From the NCBI RefSeq assembly GCF_901827205.1, contig NZ_LR594675.1, forward strand, positions 248,001-312,000: a stretch of 64,000 nucleotides of DNA, read 5' to 3'. The translations under genes were made by a program, and so were the position numbers. The notes beneath the pieces are model-generated. The model was not told where the DNA came from, ran no database searches, and worked only from the letters and a program-made list of their open reading frames with translations. Positions 36,586-47,963 of the stretch are shown here, one piece after another (position 1 is the first letter of the stretch; each line of letters starts with the position of its first letter). The stretch comes from Variovorax sp. PBS-H4 (GTDB lineage: Bacteria > Pseudomonadota > Gammaproteobacteria > Burkholderiales > Burkholderiaceae_C).

Positions 36586-37473
36586 CTAGTTCTTCTTGCG
36601 CGCGATCAGCGCCACGAAGCGCTGCGCACCCAGCCCGAGCGGACGCTCGCGCGACCAGACCACGTCGACCCAGAGGTCGAGCCCGTTCGAGAGGTTCTCG
36701 AGCGGGATCTCGACCAGCGCGCCGGCCGCCACGTGCGGTCGGGCAAAGTTGCGCGGCAGCCAGCCCCAGCCGAGCCCGGCGGTGATCAGGCTCAGCGCGG
36801 CCAGCGCGTTGTCAGTGCGCCAGACATGGCGCGCAAACTCGAAGCGCGGGTCCCGCGTGCCCAGGTCGCGGCCCGCCACGACGATCTGCCGAGTGGTCCG
36901 GAGGTGGTCCTCGCGCAGCCGGCCACCGGCGCCGGCCAGCACTGGATGCGCAGGTGCGATCACGGCCACCATCATTTCGTTGGCCACCTCGTTGAACGCC
37001 TCGCGGCCGTCCAAGCTGGGGCGCTCGAAGACGAGTGCCAGCTGCGCGCGGCCGCTGTGAAGCAGCGCCAGTGCGTCGTCCTGCGGCGCGGCCAGCACTT
37101 CGACCTCCAACTGCGGATGTTCCTGCGCGAGTCTGGCCAGCGCGCCGCTCCACGGCGCGGCCAGCAGCTCGGGCGCGATGGCGAGGGTGAGCCGGTTCTC
37201 CAGTCCCTGCGTGAGGGCCAGCGCCTGCACTCGCAGCTGCTGCAGCTGCGCCGCGAGCAAGCGGGCCTGCGGCTCCAGGGAACGTGCGGCGGGCGTGGGC
37301 TGGGGCTCGCGTCCAGTGCGGTTGAACAAGGCGAGGGCCAGCTCGGCTTCGAGGTTGGCAATTGCCATGCTGACGGCCGAGGGCACACGGTGGAGCGCGC
37401 GCGCGGCGGCTGAGAATGAGCCGTGGTCGAGCACGGCGAGGAAAACCGCCACGTTGTCGCTGGTGAAACTCAT
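36586..37473 (-). CDS. LysR-family regulator next to PACE efflux gene
   Basis: 295 aa from ATG 37473 (MSFTSDNVAVFLAVL); an upstream in-frame start at 37527 would run across the divergent promoter. The helix-turn-helix (FLAVLDHGSFSAAARALHRV, PSAVSMAIANLEAELALALF) and effector domain are complete. It is divergent from a PACE-type efflux gene, the same pairing as AceR-AceI of Acinetobacter, so it probably activates that gene. Confidence 0.92.
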   Translation of the reverse strand: MSFTSDNVAVFLAVLDHGSFSAAARALHRVPSAVSMAIANLEAELALALFNRTGREPQPTPAARSLEPQARLLAAQLQQLRVQALALTQGLENRLTLAIAPELLAAPWSGALARLAQEHPQLEVEVLAAPQDDALALLHSGRAQLALVFERPSLDGREAFNEVANEMMVAVIAPAHPVLAGAGGRLREDHLRTTRQIVVAGRDLGTRDPRFEFARHVWRTDNALAALSLITAGLGWGWLPRNFARPHVAAGALVEIPLENLSNGLDLWVDVVWSRERPLGLGAQRFVALIARKKN

Positions 37474-37566
37474 CGGATCTATCAGCCAACTTGAAAGAAC
37501 ATGACTTTTTATATCAGCAGTGGACACATAGAGTCGAGCTCTTCAGCACATCAATGGAAACATTTC

Positions 37567-38004
37567 ATGCAAGGGCTCAAGCGCCGCGTCGTCTACATCA
37601 CGCTCTACGAGGGCATTGCCATCGTCGCGGCCAGCGCGGGCTTGGCGCTGATGACGGGGCAAAGCGCCGGTCACTCGGGGGTTGTGGCCGTGCTGGCCTC
37701 GGCCATTGCGGTCGTCTGGAACCTCACATTCAACGCCTTGTTCGAGCGCTGGGAGTCGCGTCAGGCCGTGCGCGGCCGGAGCCTGCGCCGGCGCGTCACC
37801 CATGCGATCGGCTTCGAGGGCGGGCTGGTGGCCTTCCTCGTGCCGATCTTTGCGTGGTGGCTCGAAGTAAGCCTGTGGCAGGCCCTGGTGATGGACCTGG
37901 GCCTGGTGGTGTTCTTCCTGATCTACACCTTTGCCTTCAATTGGGCCTTCGACGGGATTTTTGGCTTGCCCGCCTCGGCGTCGGGGGCGGCCCAGCCGGC
38001 GTGA
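37567..38004 (+). CDS. PACE-family efflux transporter
   Basis: 145 aa from ATG 37567 (MQGLKRRVVYITLYE); longer frames are unlikely. Four membrane helices arranged as two bacterial transmembrane pairs, with the typical E-x-I start of helix 1 (YEGIAIVAASAGLALM) and the N-[ALF]-x-F-[ED] blocks WNLTFNALFERWE and FNWAFDGIFG. Members export biocides such as chlorhexidine and perhaps polyamines; the natural substrate is unknown. Divergent LysR neighbour. Confidence 0.92.
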   Translation: MQGLKRRVVYITLYEGIAIVAASAGLALMTGQSAGHSGVVAVLASAIAVVWNLTFNALFERWESRQAVRGRSLRRRVTHAIGFEGGLVAFLVPIFAWWLEVSLWQALVMDLGLVVFFLIYTFAFNWAFDGIFGLPASASGAAQPA

Positions 38005-38043
38005 GGGGGCCGCCCGGGGAGCACGACGAGATCGTTCTTAGGA

Positions 38044-39570
38044 CTACTGGTGAATGCCCAAATATCTCCCCAACTGGTCCAAAAGGTCGTGGATGTCGCC
38101 GGATTGGATGAGCCTGTTAATGTTATACCGAGAATTCTCGGGAATGTGCTGCTTGAGTTGGTTGAAGAGGGCTTCTACGTACTCCTGCCTCATTCCTTCC
38201 GGCAGGTCCGTCAGAAATGTGGTGAAGGTATGGGTTTCCGGATACCAATCCGATCGAATAATGCCATTGTTGCCACCAGCAGCGCAATAGAGAATGTTCA
38301 CAGCGCGGCTATTAGACCCTATCGCCCCCTCTGCCTGCTCGAACACCTTGGCGATGTTCTCCATTGTGACCCGAATCTCGGTATCAAATTCCATGTCACG
38401 TTCCTGTTTAAATTGAGATTCGACCCATTTCTTGACTGAGGCAGCATCGTTTTTAAGATCAGCCAATTCCTTTTTGGATTCATTGCCTAAAAATCTACCT
38501 AATTGCTTGGATAGGCTCTTCAGGCGTAGTGCCGCGGATGCCTCGGATGTCCGCTCAAGTCCGCTCAGAAATTTCGCGTACGCACCTATTTCCGGGCACG
38601 AGGGTGAATCTCGGAAAAAGCTCTCGCCACCGGCAGCGCAATAAATAATATTCAACGCCCTCAACCGAGAGGCTCTAATATCGCTTCGCCTTTCAATCGC
38701 ACCCTCGATGAGCGCCGCCAACTGATCAGCGTCAATTGTTTCTCCAGCTGGAAGCTCCGCAATCGTGGTCGGCGGTTCCGTGCTGTAGATGTCTTGCTTA
38801 AGGTCTGTAGCCACTCTGCTATTTTCCGGCTTCCGGGGTGAAATGAGACTTCTAAAGTTCATCTTGGTTAGCGCAGTGAGCTTCGGCTTTGATGATTTTG
38901 TCTTTGCGGCTGCATCGTCGGTAGGTGTAATCGAGGAGGAACTGTCTTCTTCGCCAAGAGGCAAAAATAACTGGTCTTGATGGTTCGAGACCGGATTCTC
39001 CCGCACACGCAAGTAGTCTGCTTTTTCATTTCTGAAGATGCTCGGCATCCTGGCATTGTCGGATTTGGTCTTGTTCCTCGGAGAAATCAGAGCTCCAAAT
39101 TTGGGCACTCTGTGCAGCCTCGACGGCTTTGTCTGTATAGGTGTAGTCGAAGATTTTTCGTTTTCCAGGAGATGCGTTTTTTTTGTTGAGTCGTCAGTTT
39201 TGGCTGCTTCTGCGAAATGCTCGCTTTCCGCTCCATAGTTCTCGGGATCGAGATTGACGATGCTCTCGGAATGAGGGGCAGATATGGGAATATGAAATTC
39301 TTCAAATGGGGCTAGTTGCCCTTTTGCGTCGTTGCGGCCACGAATCGGTCGTGGCAAAGCGTTGGTGGGTTTGCGTAGGTCGATGGATCGGTTTTGCCTC
39401 GAATACCGCTCTCTCTTTACCGAAGCGGAATCAACGAAATTGCCAAGTGGGGCGCGTTGGGTGGGGTTGTTCTTCCCTGACTCGGTTTTCTGTTTCTCAG
39501 TAGAAAGACGAGCGTCGATCTGCCTTGTGGAAGATAAGGGCGAAGAAGAGGACGAAGATGAAGGTTTCAT
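38044..39570 (-). CDS. Ser-rich putative type III effector with two AAGG modules (508 aa)
   Basis: Unrecognised family. The start is taken at 39570, MKPSSSSSSSPLSSTRQ, a Ser-rich head typical of type III signals. The frame is open further upstream (to 39948), but no start has a good ribosome binding site. Residues 1-260 look disordered, with two [LI]ISPR[NK] motifs near 163 and 243 (FGALISPRN, FRSLISPRK). Residues about 285-375 and 405-500 are two copies of a helical module with IIYCAAGG and ILYCAAGG, then a W/P-E-x6-F-L segment. It is AT-richer than its neighbours and lies between the two parts of methionine synthase. No chaperone gene is adjacent. The effector role is inferred. Confidence 0.6.
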   Translation of the reverse strand: MKPSSSSSSSPLSSTRQIDARLSTEKQKTESGKNNPTQRAPLGNFVDSASVKRERYSRQNRSIDLRKPTNALPRPIRGRNDAKGQLAPFEEFHIPISAPHSESIVNLDPENYGAESEHFAEAAKTDDSTKKTHLLENEKSSTTPIQTKPSRLHRVPKFGALISPRNKTKSDNARMPSIFRNEKADYLRVRENPVSNHQDQLFLPLGEEDSSSSITPTDDAAAKTKSSKPKLTALTKMNFRSLISPRKPENSRVATDLKQDIYSTEPPTTIAELPAGETIDADQLAALIEGAIERRSDIRASRLRALNIIYCAAGGESFFRDSPSCPEIGAYAKFLSGLERTSEASAALRLKSLSKQLGRFLGNESKKELADLKNDAASVKKWVESQFKQERDMEFDTEIRVTMENIAKVFEQAEGAIGSNSRAVNILYCAAGGNNGIIRSDWYPETHTFTTFLTDLPEGMRQEYVEALFNQLKQHIPENSRYNINRLIQSGDIHDLLDQLGRYLGIHQ

Positions 39571-40029
39571 AAAGCGTGTTTCGGTTGAAATTACAAAGCC
39601 TGTAGAGCCATCGAATGAAGTGGCTGCGACATTTCCGCGCGCGTCATCAATTTGTTGATTTCCCTGCCGCCCCTTTTTCTGCAAGAGGCAAAACATTTCG
39701 CAACAAATACGCACCCCTGACCTCTCCCCGTGCGAAAAACGACTGCGCAAAGCTTCGTAACGTGCTGTTGGCAGGGGTTCCACTTCTGCTGAGCCGCCGG
39801 AGTTTTGCTCATTAACGAAATCCCGCAATTCAATGACTGCCTTGCGTCTGCCGACGCCATCCCGGCCGATCCGCATCGGCGGCCCGGCGCCCGCACAGCC
39901 GGCGTAAAATCCCCGCTCCCAAGGAGCGTTGCAGCGCGGCCCTCCCATTCGAGGGCGCCGCGTCAGGCTTGGGCTTCCATCTTCTGGAGTGCAACGACGC
40001 TCGCCTGAACCCCGTCCCCAGGTGAGCCC
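39571..40029. other. Intergenic region between effector-like gene and metH
   Basis: About 460 bp. The left 300 bp must hold the effector promoter on the minus strand and carry no gene I can support. An in-frame extension of the effector ORF to 39948 exists but looks non-coding in its last part. The right part holds the SAH riboswitch before metH. Confidence 0.45.
39917..40003 (+). ncRNA. SAH riboswitch upstream of metH
   Basis: AAGGAGCGTTGCA (39921-39933) pairs with TGCAACGACGCTC (39990-40002), with CAGGCTTGG between, at 39964-39972. This is the conserved pattern of S-adenosylhomocysteine riboswitches (AGGAGCGYUGC / GCCAGGCUCG / GCAACGGCGCUC). These sense SAH and turn on SAH-recycling genes such as ahcY and metH. 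It ends about 27 bp before the metH start, so it may expose or hide the ribosome binding site. Confidence 0.85.
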
Positions 40030-42782
<2,753 letters not shown>

Positions 42783-42783
<1 letters not shown>

Positions 42784-44570
42784 TGCTGGTCGACAAGCTG
42801 ATGTTCGCGGCCGCGCACTACGCGGCGCTGGCGATCTTCGTCGCGGCCTGCTGGGGTTTGGGACGGGCGGTGTTCGTGCGCCTGGGTGCGCCGCTGCACC
42901 GTGACTTCTGGCTCGAGATGGCCATGGCCACCGCGCTCGGGCTCGGGATCTTCGTGTGCGTGTTCCAGGCGCTGGGCATCGCAGGCTGGCTCCACGCCCC
43001 GGGCGTGCTGTTGCCGGTCGCGGTTGGCTTCGCCGCGGCCTGCGTGCAGTTCCCCGCATGGCTGCGGCAGGCGCGTGCGCGCGAACCTGGCCCGGCCCTG
43101 ACCTGGATCGAGAAGGCGGCCCTGGCTGCGATGGCGCTGGTCGCACTGCCCACGCTCGTCGCGCCGCTTGCGCCGCCTGCGGCTTTCGACGAGCTGATGT
43201 ACCACCTGCCCTACGCGCGCCAGGTGGCGCAGAGCGGCACGCTGGGCATCCACGAGTGGCTGCGCTACCCCTGGTTCCCGTACAACTACAACCTGCTCTA
43301 TGCCGGCGCACTGATGGTCGGCGACGACGCGCTGCCGCACTTCATGAACGGGCTGGCGGGCTGGCTGTCGGTGTGGATGGTCTACCGCCTCGGCGTGCAG
43401 CACCTCAACCGGGTGCTCGCCTGCGCCGCTGCGGGCATCTGGCTCGGCATCGGCGACTACTCGAACGCGCTGATCGACATGGGCGTCGCGCTGTTCGTGC
43501 TGTCCGCCTGGATCGCGCTCTGGTGGTGGAACGAATCCCACGCGGCGCAGCCGGCGCTGGGCGCGCGCTGGCTGGCCGTGGCGGCCTTCTTCCTGGGCCT
43601 CGCGGCCGGGTCCAAGTACCAGGCGCTGACCTTCCTGCCGCTCGCCGCGTGGTTCGTGGTGCGGCGCGAACGGCGGCCGGCCGTATGGGCGGTCGGCCTC
43701 GTGTGCTTCCTGCTGCCCTGCGTCTACTGGTACGCCCGCAACGCGGTGATGACCGGCGATCCGTTCAACCCGATCGGCGCCAAGCTGTTCGGCTTCAGCA
43801 ACTGGAACCTGGCCGACTACAAGAACCAGGTCGACGACGTGCGTGCCCACGCGGCGCTGCCGAACTTCCTGATCTGGCCGGTGGTGCTCGCGCCCTTCAG
43901 CCTGGCCTGGCGGCGCTCGCCCGCGGTGCACGCGGCGATCGTGTTCTGCGCCTACTCGCTGCTCGTGTGGGCGCTTACCTCGCGCTATCCGCGCTACATG
44001 ACGGCCTCCTTCCCGCTGCTCGCATTGGTCGCGGTGCTGGGGTGGCAGGTGATGCTGGGATGGGTCGCCGAGGGGCTGCGCCGGCTGGTGCCCGTGACCG
44101 GCGGTGCCGGCTGGAAGACGCGTGCGGGTGGCCTCGCGGCCGGCCTGTTTGTCGCGGTGCTGGCGGTCGTGTCGTTCCGGCACACCGCGCGCGAGCTGGA
44201 CAAGGTGTCACCGACGCCCGCGGCCCGGGAAGCCTTCCTGCGTGCCAACGTGCCCGGCTATGCCGTGATGAACCACGTGCGCGAGCAGGTCTCCGGCCGC
44301 GTCTACCAGATCGCGCTGAGCGAAGCCATCTACTATGGGCCCAACCCCATCTGGGGCGACACGCTCGGCCCCTGGCGCTATGCGGACTTCCCGCTGCTGC
44401 CGGCGGCCGAGGCCGCGCGCAGGTTCGCCGGGCTGGGCTTCGAAGCCATCGTGATGCCCGATGCGGTGGCACGCACCTTGACCGCCCATGAAGATTTCAA
44501 TCGCCACTTCACCCTGATGTACGAGCAGGACGGCGCCAGGGCGTACCGTATCCTGCCCCCTGCACCATGA
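42783..44570 (+). CDS. Polytopic GT-C-type glycosyltransferase (putative)
   Basis: 595 aa, with about 11-13 hydrophobic helices. The first periplasmic loop carries an acidic motif (AAFDELMYHLPYARQ), as in GT-C enzymes that use polyprenyl-phosphate sugars. It is followed by a C-terminal soluble part with YYGPNPIWGDTLG. It sits between metH (one-base overlap) and a GT2-GtrA pair, the architecture of lipid-linked sugar modification systems. It probably transfers the sugar to a cell-surface acceptor. A TTG start 1 codon earlier is possible. Confidence 0.82.
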
Positions 44571-45550
44571 CCGAAGCACCTGCCTACGACACTGCCTGGC
44601 CTGCGCTGCGCATCGCCGCGGTGATCCCTTGCTACAACGAGGCGCTCGCCATTGCGCAGGTGGTGGACGAGTTCCGCGCCGTGCTGCCTCACATCGAGAT
44701 CCACGTGTTCGACAACGCTTCCACCGACGGCACCGCGGACGCGGCGCGGGCCGCCGGCGCCCAGGTCACGCATGTGGCCCTGCGCGGCAAGGGCAATGTT
44801 GCCCGGCGCATGTTCGCGGACGTGGAAGCCGACATCTATGTCATGGCCGACGGCGACGCCACCTATGACCTGGGCGAGCTGCGCCGCCTGGTCGACACGC
44901 TGGTGCAAGGCAACCTCGACATGGTGGTCGGCTCGCGCGTCGATGACGGCGAGGACGCCCAGATCTACCGCACCGGCCATCGTTTCGGCAACCGGCTGCT
45001 CACCGGCGCGGTGGCGGCGCTTTTCGGCGGCCGGCTGACCGACATGCTCTCCGGCCTTCGCGTGTTCTCGCGGCGCTATGCCAAGTCCTTTCCCGCGGTC
45101 TCCGAAGGCTTCGAGATCGAGACCGAGCTCACGGTGCACGCGCTGGAGCTGCGCATGCCCTTCGCCGAGCTGCCCGTGCGCTACCGCTCGCGGCTCGAGG
45201 GCTCGCACAGCAAGCTGTCCACCTACCGGGACGGCTGGCGCATCCTCAAGACCATCTGCAAGCTGTTCGTGAGCGAAAGGCCGCTGCTGTTCTTCTCGAG
45301 CATCGCGACCGTGCTTGCGCTGGGCTCGATCGTGGCGGCCGTGCCGCTGGCACTGACCTACCTCGCAACCGGCCTGGTGCCGCGCCTGCCCACTGCGGTG
45401 CTGCTGACCGGCACCATGCTGACTGCCATGCTGGCCTTCGTCTGCGGCATCGTGCTGCATGCCGTGACCATGGGTCGCCAGGAGGCCAAGCGCCTGCGCT
45501 ACCTCGCCATTCCGGGCGTGCGGCATCGCGGGTCCATGGAGCGTTCCTGA
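44567..45550 (+). CDS. Family 2 glycosyltransferase (polyprenyl-phosphate type)
   Basis: 327 aa. PCYNEALAI start, DNASTDGT, and the metal-binding D-x-D in MADGDATYD mark a GT-A family 2 enzyme of the dolichol-phosphate mannosyltransferase type. A late LRVFSRRY and two C-terminal membrane helices (LLFFSSIATVLALGSIV and a further one) fit the GtrB-like group. It probably makes a polyprenyl-phosphate sugar on the cytoplasmic face. Start at 44567 overlaps the previous stop by 4 bases. Confidence 0.92.
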   Translation: MTEAPAYDTAWPALRIAAVIPCYNEALAIAQVVDEFRAVLPHIEIHVFDNASTDGTADAARAAGAQVTHVALRGKGNVARRMFADVEADIYVMADGDATYDLGELRRLVDTLVQGNLDMVVGSRVDDGEDAQIYRTGHRFGNRLLTGAVAALFGGRLTDMLSGLRVFSRRYAKSFPAVSEGFEIETELTVHALELRMPFAELPVRYRSRLEGSHSKLSTYRDGWRILKTICKLFVSERPLLFFSSIATVLALGSIVAAVPLALTYLATGLVPRLPTAVLLTGTMLTAMLAFVCGIVLHAVTMGRQEAKRLRYLAIPGVRHRGSMERS

Positions 45551-45552
45551 CG

Positions 45553-45951
45553 ATGAAGGCGGGCCGCGAGTTCCTGCTGTTCGCGGTCGCCGGCGCGATT
45601 GGTTTCGGCGTCGACGTTTGTGTGCTCTACCTTGCGGCACCACTGCTGGGCTGGTACATGGCGCGGGTGCTGTCCTTCGTCGCGGCAGCGACCGCCACCT
45701 GGGCCCTCAACCGGCGCTACGCCTTCGGCGCGCGCCCCTCGGAAGCTTCGCTGGCGCGCGAGTACCTTGGCTACCTGCTGACCATGGTCGGCGGCGCAGT
45801 GCTGAACTACAGCGTCTACGTACTCGTGCTGCATGCCTTCAGCGGGGTGTGGGTGCCGGCGCTCGGCGTGGCGCTGGGCAGCTGCGCGGGCTTGGCGCTC
45901 AACTTCCTAGGCGCACGGCAGCTGGTCTTCAAATCGCGGCGGGGGCACTGA
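45553..45951 (+). CDS. gtrA: GtrA-family flippase-like membrane protein
   Basis: 132 aa with four hydrophobic helices, and the GtrA blocks FAVAGAIGFGVDVCVLYL, TATWALNRRYAFG and FLGARQLVFKS. GtrA proteins are thought to flip polyprenyl-phosphate sugars. It follows the GT2 gene by 2 bp, completing the three-gene glycosylation set. Confidence 0.92.
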   Translation: MKAGREFLLFAVAGAIGFGVDVCVLYLAAPLLGWYMARVLSFVAAATATWALNRRYAFGARPSEASLAREYLGYLLTMVGGAVLNYSVYVLVLHAFSGVWVPALGVALGSCAGLALNFLGARQLVFKSRRGH

Positions 45952-46077
45952 AGGCGGACACCGCGATTCGCAGCGGCATGTAACAGCCGTTGCTACTGAA
46001 TTCAGAGAAAAGTACTATTTCTCTTCGACCGATCGGAGAGCGAAAGCTCGATCTGCCGATAGTTCACGGGAGAGAAG

Positions 46078-46746
46078 TTGCCGACTCTGCTTGTCATGCA
46101 AGGTGCTCGCTTCATCCGAAGCATCCGGATGCCCGAAGGGGAGGTCCGGATCGGGCGGTGGAGCGGCAACGAAGTCGTTCTTTCCAGTCCAAAGGTCAGC
46201 CGGATCCACGCGCTCCTGAGCTGTCGCAGCGGGTCTGCGGCGATCAAGGATGCGCGCAGCACCAACGGAACCTTCGTCAACGGGGAGCGCATTGATTCCA
46301 TTTCCGTGATCGACGGCGACCGGTTGCAGCTCGCCGACGTCGAGCTCCTGTTCTGCCGCATGGACGATCCGGCCGCGGAGCTCGCGCAAGCTCGTCCGGC
46401 CCCGGGTCCCGATGCGCGCGCCACGGTCGCCGGGGCATTGGTCGCCGCCGCATCGCCGACAGCGAATGAGCCCGCGCCGTTCCCGCCGTCGCCTCGGGCC
46501 CGGCGCGCCGAGTCGGTCGGAGAGGGCGTCGCGTTCTCTCTCCCGATGCGAGGGCGCGACGTGTCGGCACTGATCACCTACGACGCCTTGGCCTCCCACT
46601 TCGGCGCTTACGCCTTCGGCGAGGACGGCGCCAGTCGCGCGCTCGACGCCTACGAGGCCAATCATCTCGCCATCCATGTGGCAGCGACCTACCGATACCA
46701 GCAACTTCCGCTGGAGCCGGTCGTGCTGCGGGCGCGGGATTTTTAA
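46078..46746 (+). CDS. FHA-domain protein with C-terminal DUF1488-like module
   Basis: 222 aa. A TTG at 46078 is preferred because ggagag lies in front of it; an internal ATG at 46096 would cut the first FHA strand. The FHA domain covers residues about 1-95 with the phosphothreonine-binding blocks RIGRWSGNEVVL, SRIHALL and STNGTFVNGERI. After an Ala/Pro-rich linker, residues about 150-222 (GRDVSALITYDALASHFGAY, then AFGEDGASRALDAYEANH) resemble DUF1488, a small module of unknown function. FHA modules read phosphorylated partners, so it may act in kinase signalling or assembly. Its 3' end overlaps the converging immunity-like frame by about 170 bp. Confidence 0.75.
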   Translation: MPTLLVMQGARFIRSIRMPEGEVRIGRWSGNEVVLSSPKVSRIHALLSCRSGSAAIKDARSTNGTFVNGERIDSISVIDGDRLQLADVELLFCRMDDPAAELAQARPAPGPDARATVAGALVAAASPTANEPAPFPPSPRARRAESVGEGVAFSLPMRGRDVSALITYDALASHFGAYAFGEDGASRALDAYEANHLAIHVAATYRYQQLPLEPVVLRARDF

Positions 46747-47350
46747 TGCCGGGGATTGAGAAGGCGGGCGCGCCGATCGTTGCCGCGAGCTCGGGCAGCA
46801 GGCGCGACATGTCGGGGGCAGTGACCTGCTCGGGACGAAGAAGATCGCCCGGGTAGTGGGGGTGACCCACGCACAGACTGTCGTCCAGACTGAACGCCCT
46901 GACGGCGGCTACGGCCTCCAGACACCAGTAGCCGAAATAGCCCCCTTCAAGGCGGTGGTAGTGGTGCCAGTATGGGGTCCTGCAGGGAATCGCTTGGCCT
47001 TGTCGACCGGACTTTGCTGCATTGCCGATTTCCTTGTACCAATGCTCGATGAACCGATTCAAAAAGCCGGCCTGTTTGGCTTGGGGCGCGTCGATCGCCT
47101 TTAACAGGCGCGCGTAGGGCTTTGGATCACATAGCGATGCGCCGATCTTGCGAGTTGGCGTGCGGGTGGCAATGATGCGATCCAGTAGCAAGTCTTCGCC
47201 CTCGTTGTCTACGAGGATGAGTAGGCGTTGCCATTCCTCCTCGGGGATGTTCAACGAAAGCGCAATTCCGATCAGCCAGAAGCAGTCGACGTAGTGATCG
47301 AGATTTACCGCCCATGTGTTACGGGGAGTCCGCCTGCGTGCAGTCGGCAC
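46574..47350 (-). pseudogene. Truncated PoNi-type (DUF1911) immunity gene
   Basis: The open frame gives 258 residues. The part from residue about 12 to 190 resembles the C-terminal half of PoNe-immunity proteins: the YVDCFWLIGIALSL helix, GEDLLLDRII, WYKE, and the diagnostic GYFGYWCLEAVAAVRAF followed by DDS and HYPGDLL. The usual first 100 residues are missing and the frame begins at a GTG in a decayed segment. The tail beyond about residue 195 is Arg-rich and antisense to the FHA gene, so the native stop seems lost. Most likely a remnant of a third CDI module. Confidence 0.6.
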
Positions 47351-47520
47351 CGCACTGCGCAGTCAGACAGGCGTTTCCCTTGCGACGATGCCGCGCACAT
47401 TCGCGAAGGGCGAGTGACTGATGTAGTTGTTCGCCGCCGCATTGCTCCCGCCTGCCTGGCGAGGTTGATCTGGCTGGCATCCCCGCCGGTGATGCCCAGC
47501 TCTCGAGATCCCCGCAGCTT
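47351..47520 (-). pseudogene. Remnant of a CdiA pretoxin/CT junction
   Basis: On the minus strand, 47427-47500 nearly repeats the end of the DUF637-type region of the main CdiA: ITGGDASQINLA, then one base is missing, then SNAAANNYISH in another frame. Further downstream a frame gives RKGNACLTAQCGADCTQAD, typical of old CT starts, and stops. Frameshifts and truncation show that the cassette is dead. Confidence 0.6.
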
Positions 47521-47553
47521 AGGCTTTGACCCAGTTGAACCGTTGCGTATGGC

Positions 47554-47955
47554 TTACTTCTTTGAAACGCGCACACCTTGATTCTGCAAATCCTCCAGTG
47601 CATGAGAGAGATCTACAGTCTCGTCCGTTTCCTCGTACTCCAAGGGCTTGTTGTAGTCGTACTCGATGTTGAACTTGCTGTCGGGATACAGCGTAAACGT
47701 CAAGCCCCAAATGCGCTGGCCCGTGGACTTAAGAAGATCCTCGCGGAGAAAAATACAGGCATCCTGCAACACAAAAATCTCGCTCCCGATCGGAATGTCA
47801 ACTTTGCCGCTAATGCCTGCTTGAATCGTTTCAACGCCACCACACCCTTTGCTAAGAATAGGACAAACAGCACGTAGAAATGACCAACCGGGAGAAGCCT
47901 TGTTGACAAGGACTCGCGCGATCGTTTTGTATGCATCTTCGACTGATTCAATCAT
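47554..47955 (-). CDS. Immunity protein of the orphan nuclease module (YezG-like)
   Basis: 133 aa, starting 8 bp after the orphan toxin stop. Sequence features such as YKTIARVLVN near the N-terminus and the block WGLTFTLYPDSKFNIEYDYNKP resemble YezG/DUF600-type immunity proteins, which often pair with nonspecific endonuclease toxins. It is acidic and cytosolic, and should bind and block the preceding nuclease domain. The family assignment is by pattern only. Confidence 0.7.
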   Translation of the reverse strand: MIESVEDAYKTIARVLVNKASPGWSFLRAVCPILSKGCGGVETIQAGISGKVDIPIGSEIFVLQDACIFLREDLLKSTGQRIWGLTFTLYPDSKFNIEYDYNKPLEYEETDETVDLSHALEDLQNQGVRVSKK

Positions 47956-47963
47956 GGTGGTCT

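Noticed and set aside
39571..39948. N-terminal extension of the 508-aa protein
   Set aside because: The frame is open to 39948, but the added part runs into the riboswitch region of metH, changes composition sharply and has no ribosome binding site; the Ser-rich start at 39570 is preferred, though not proven.
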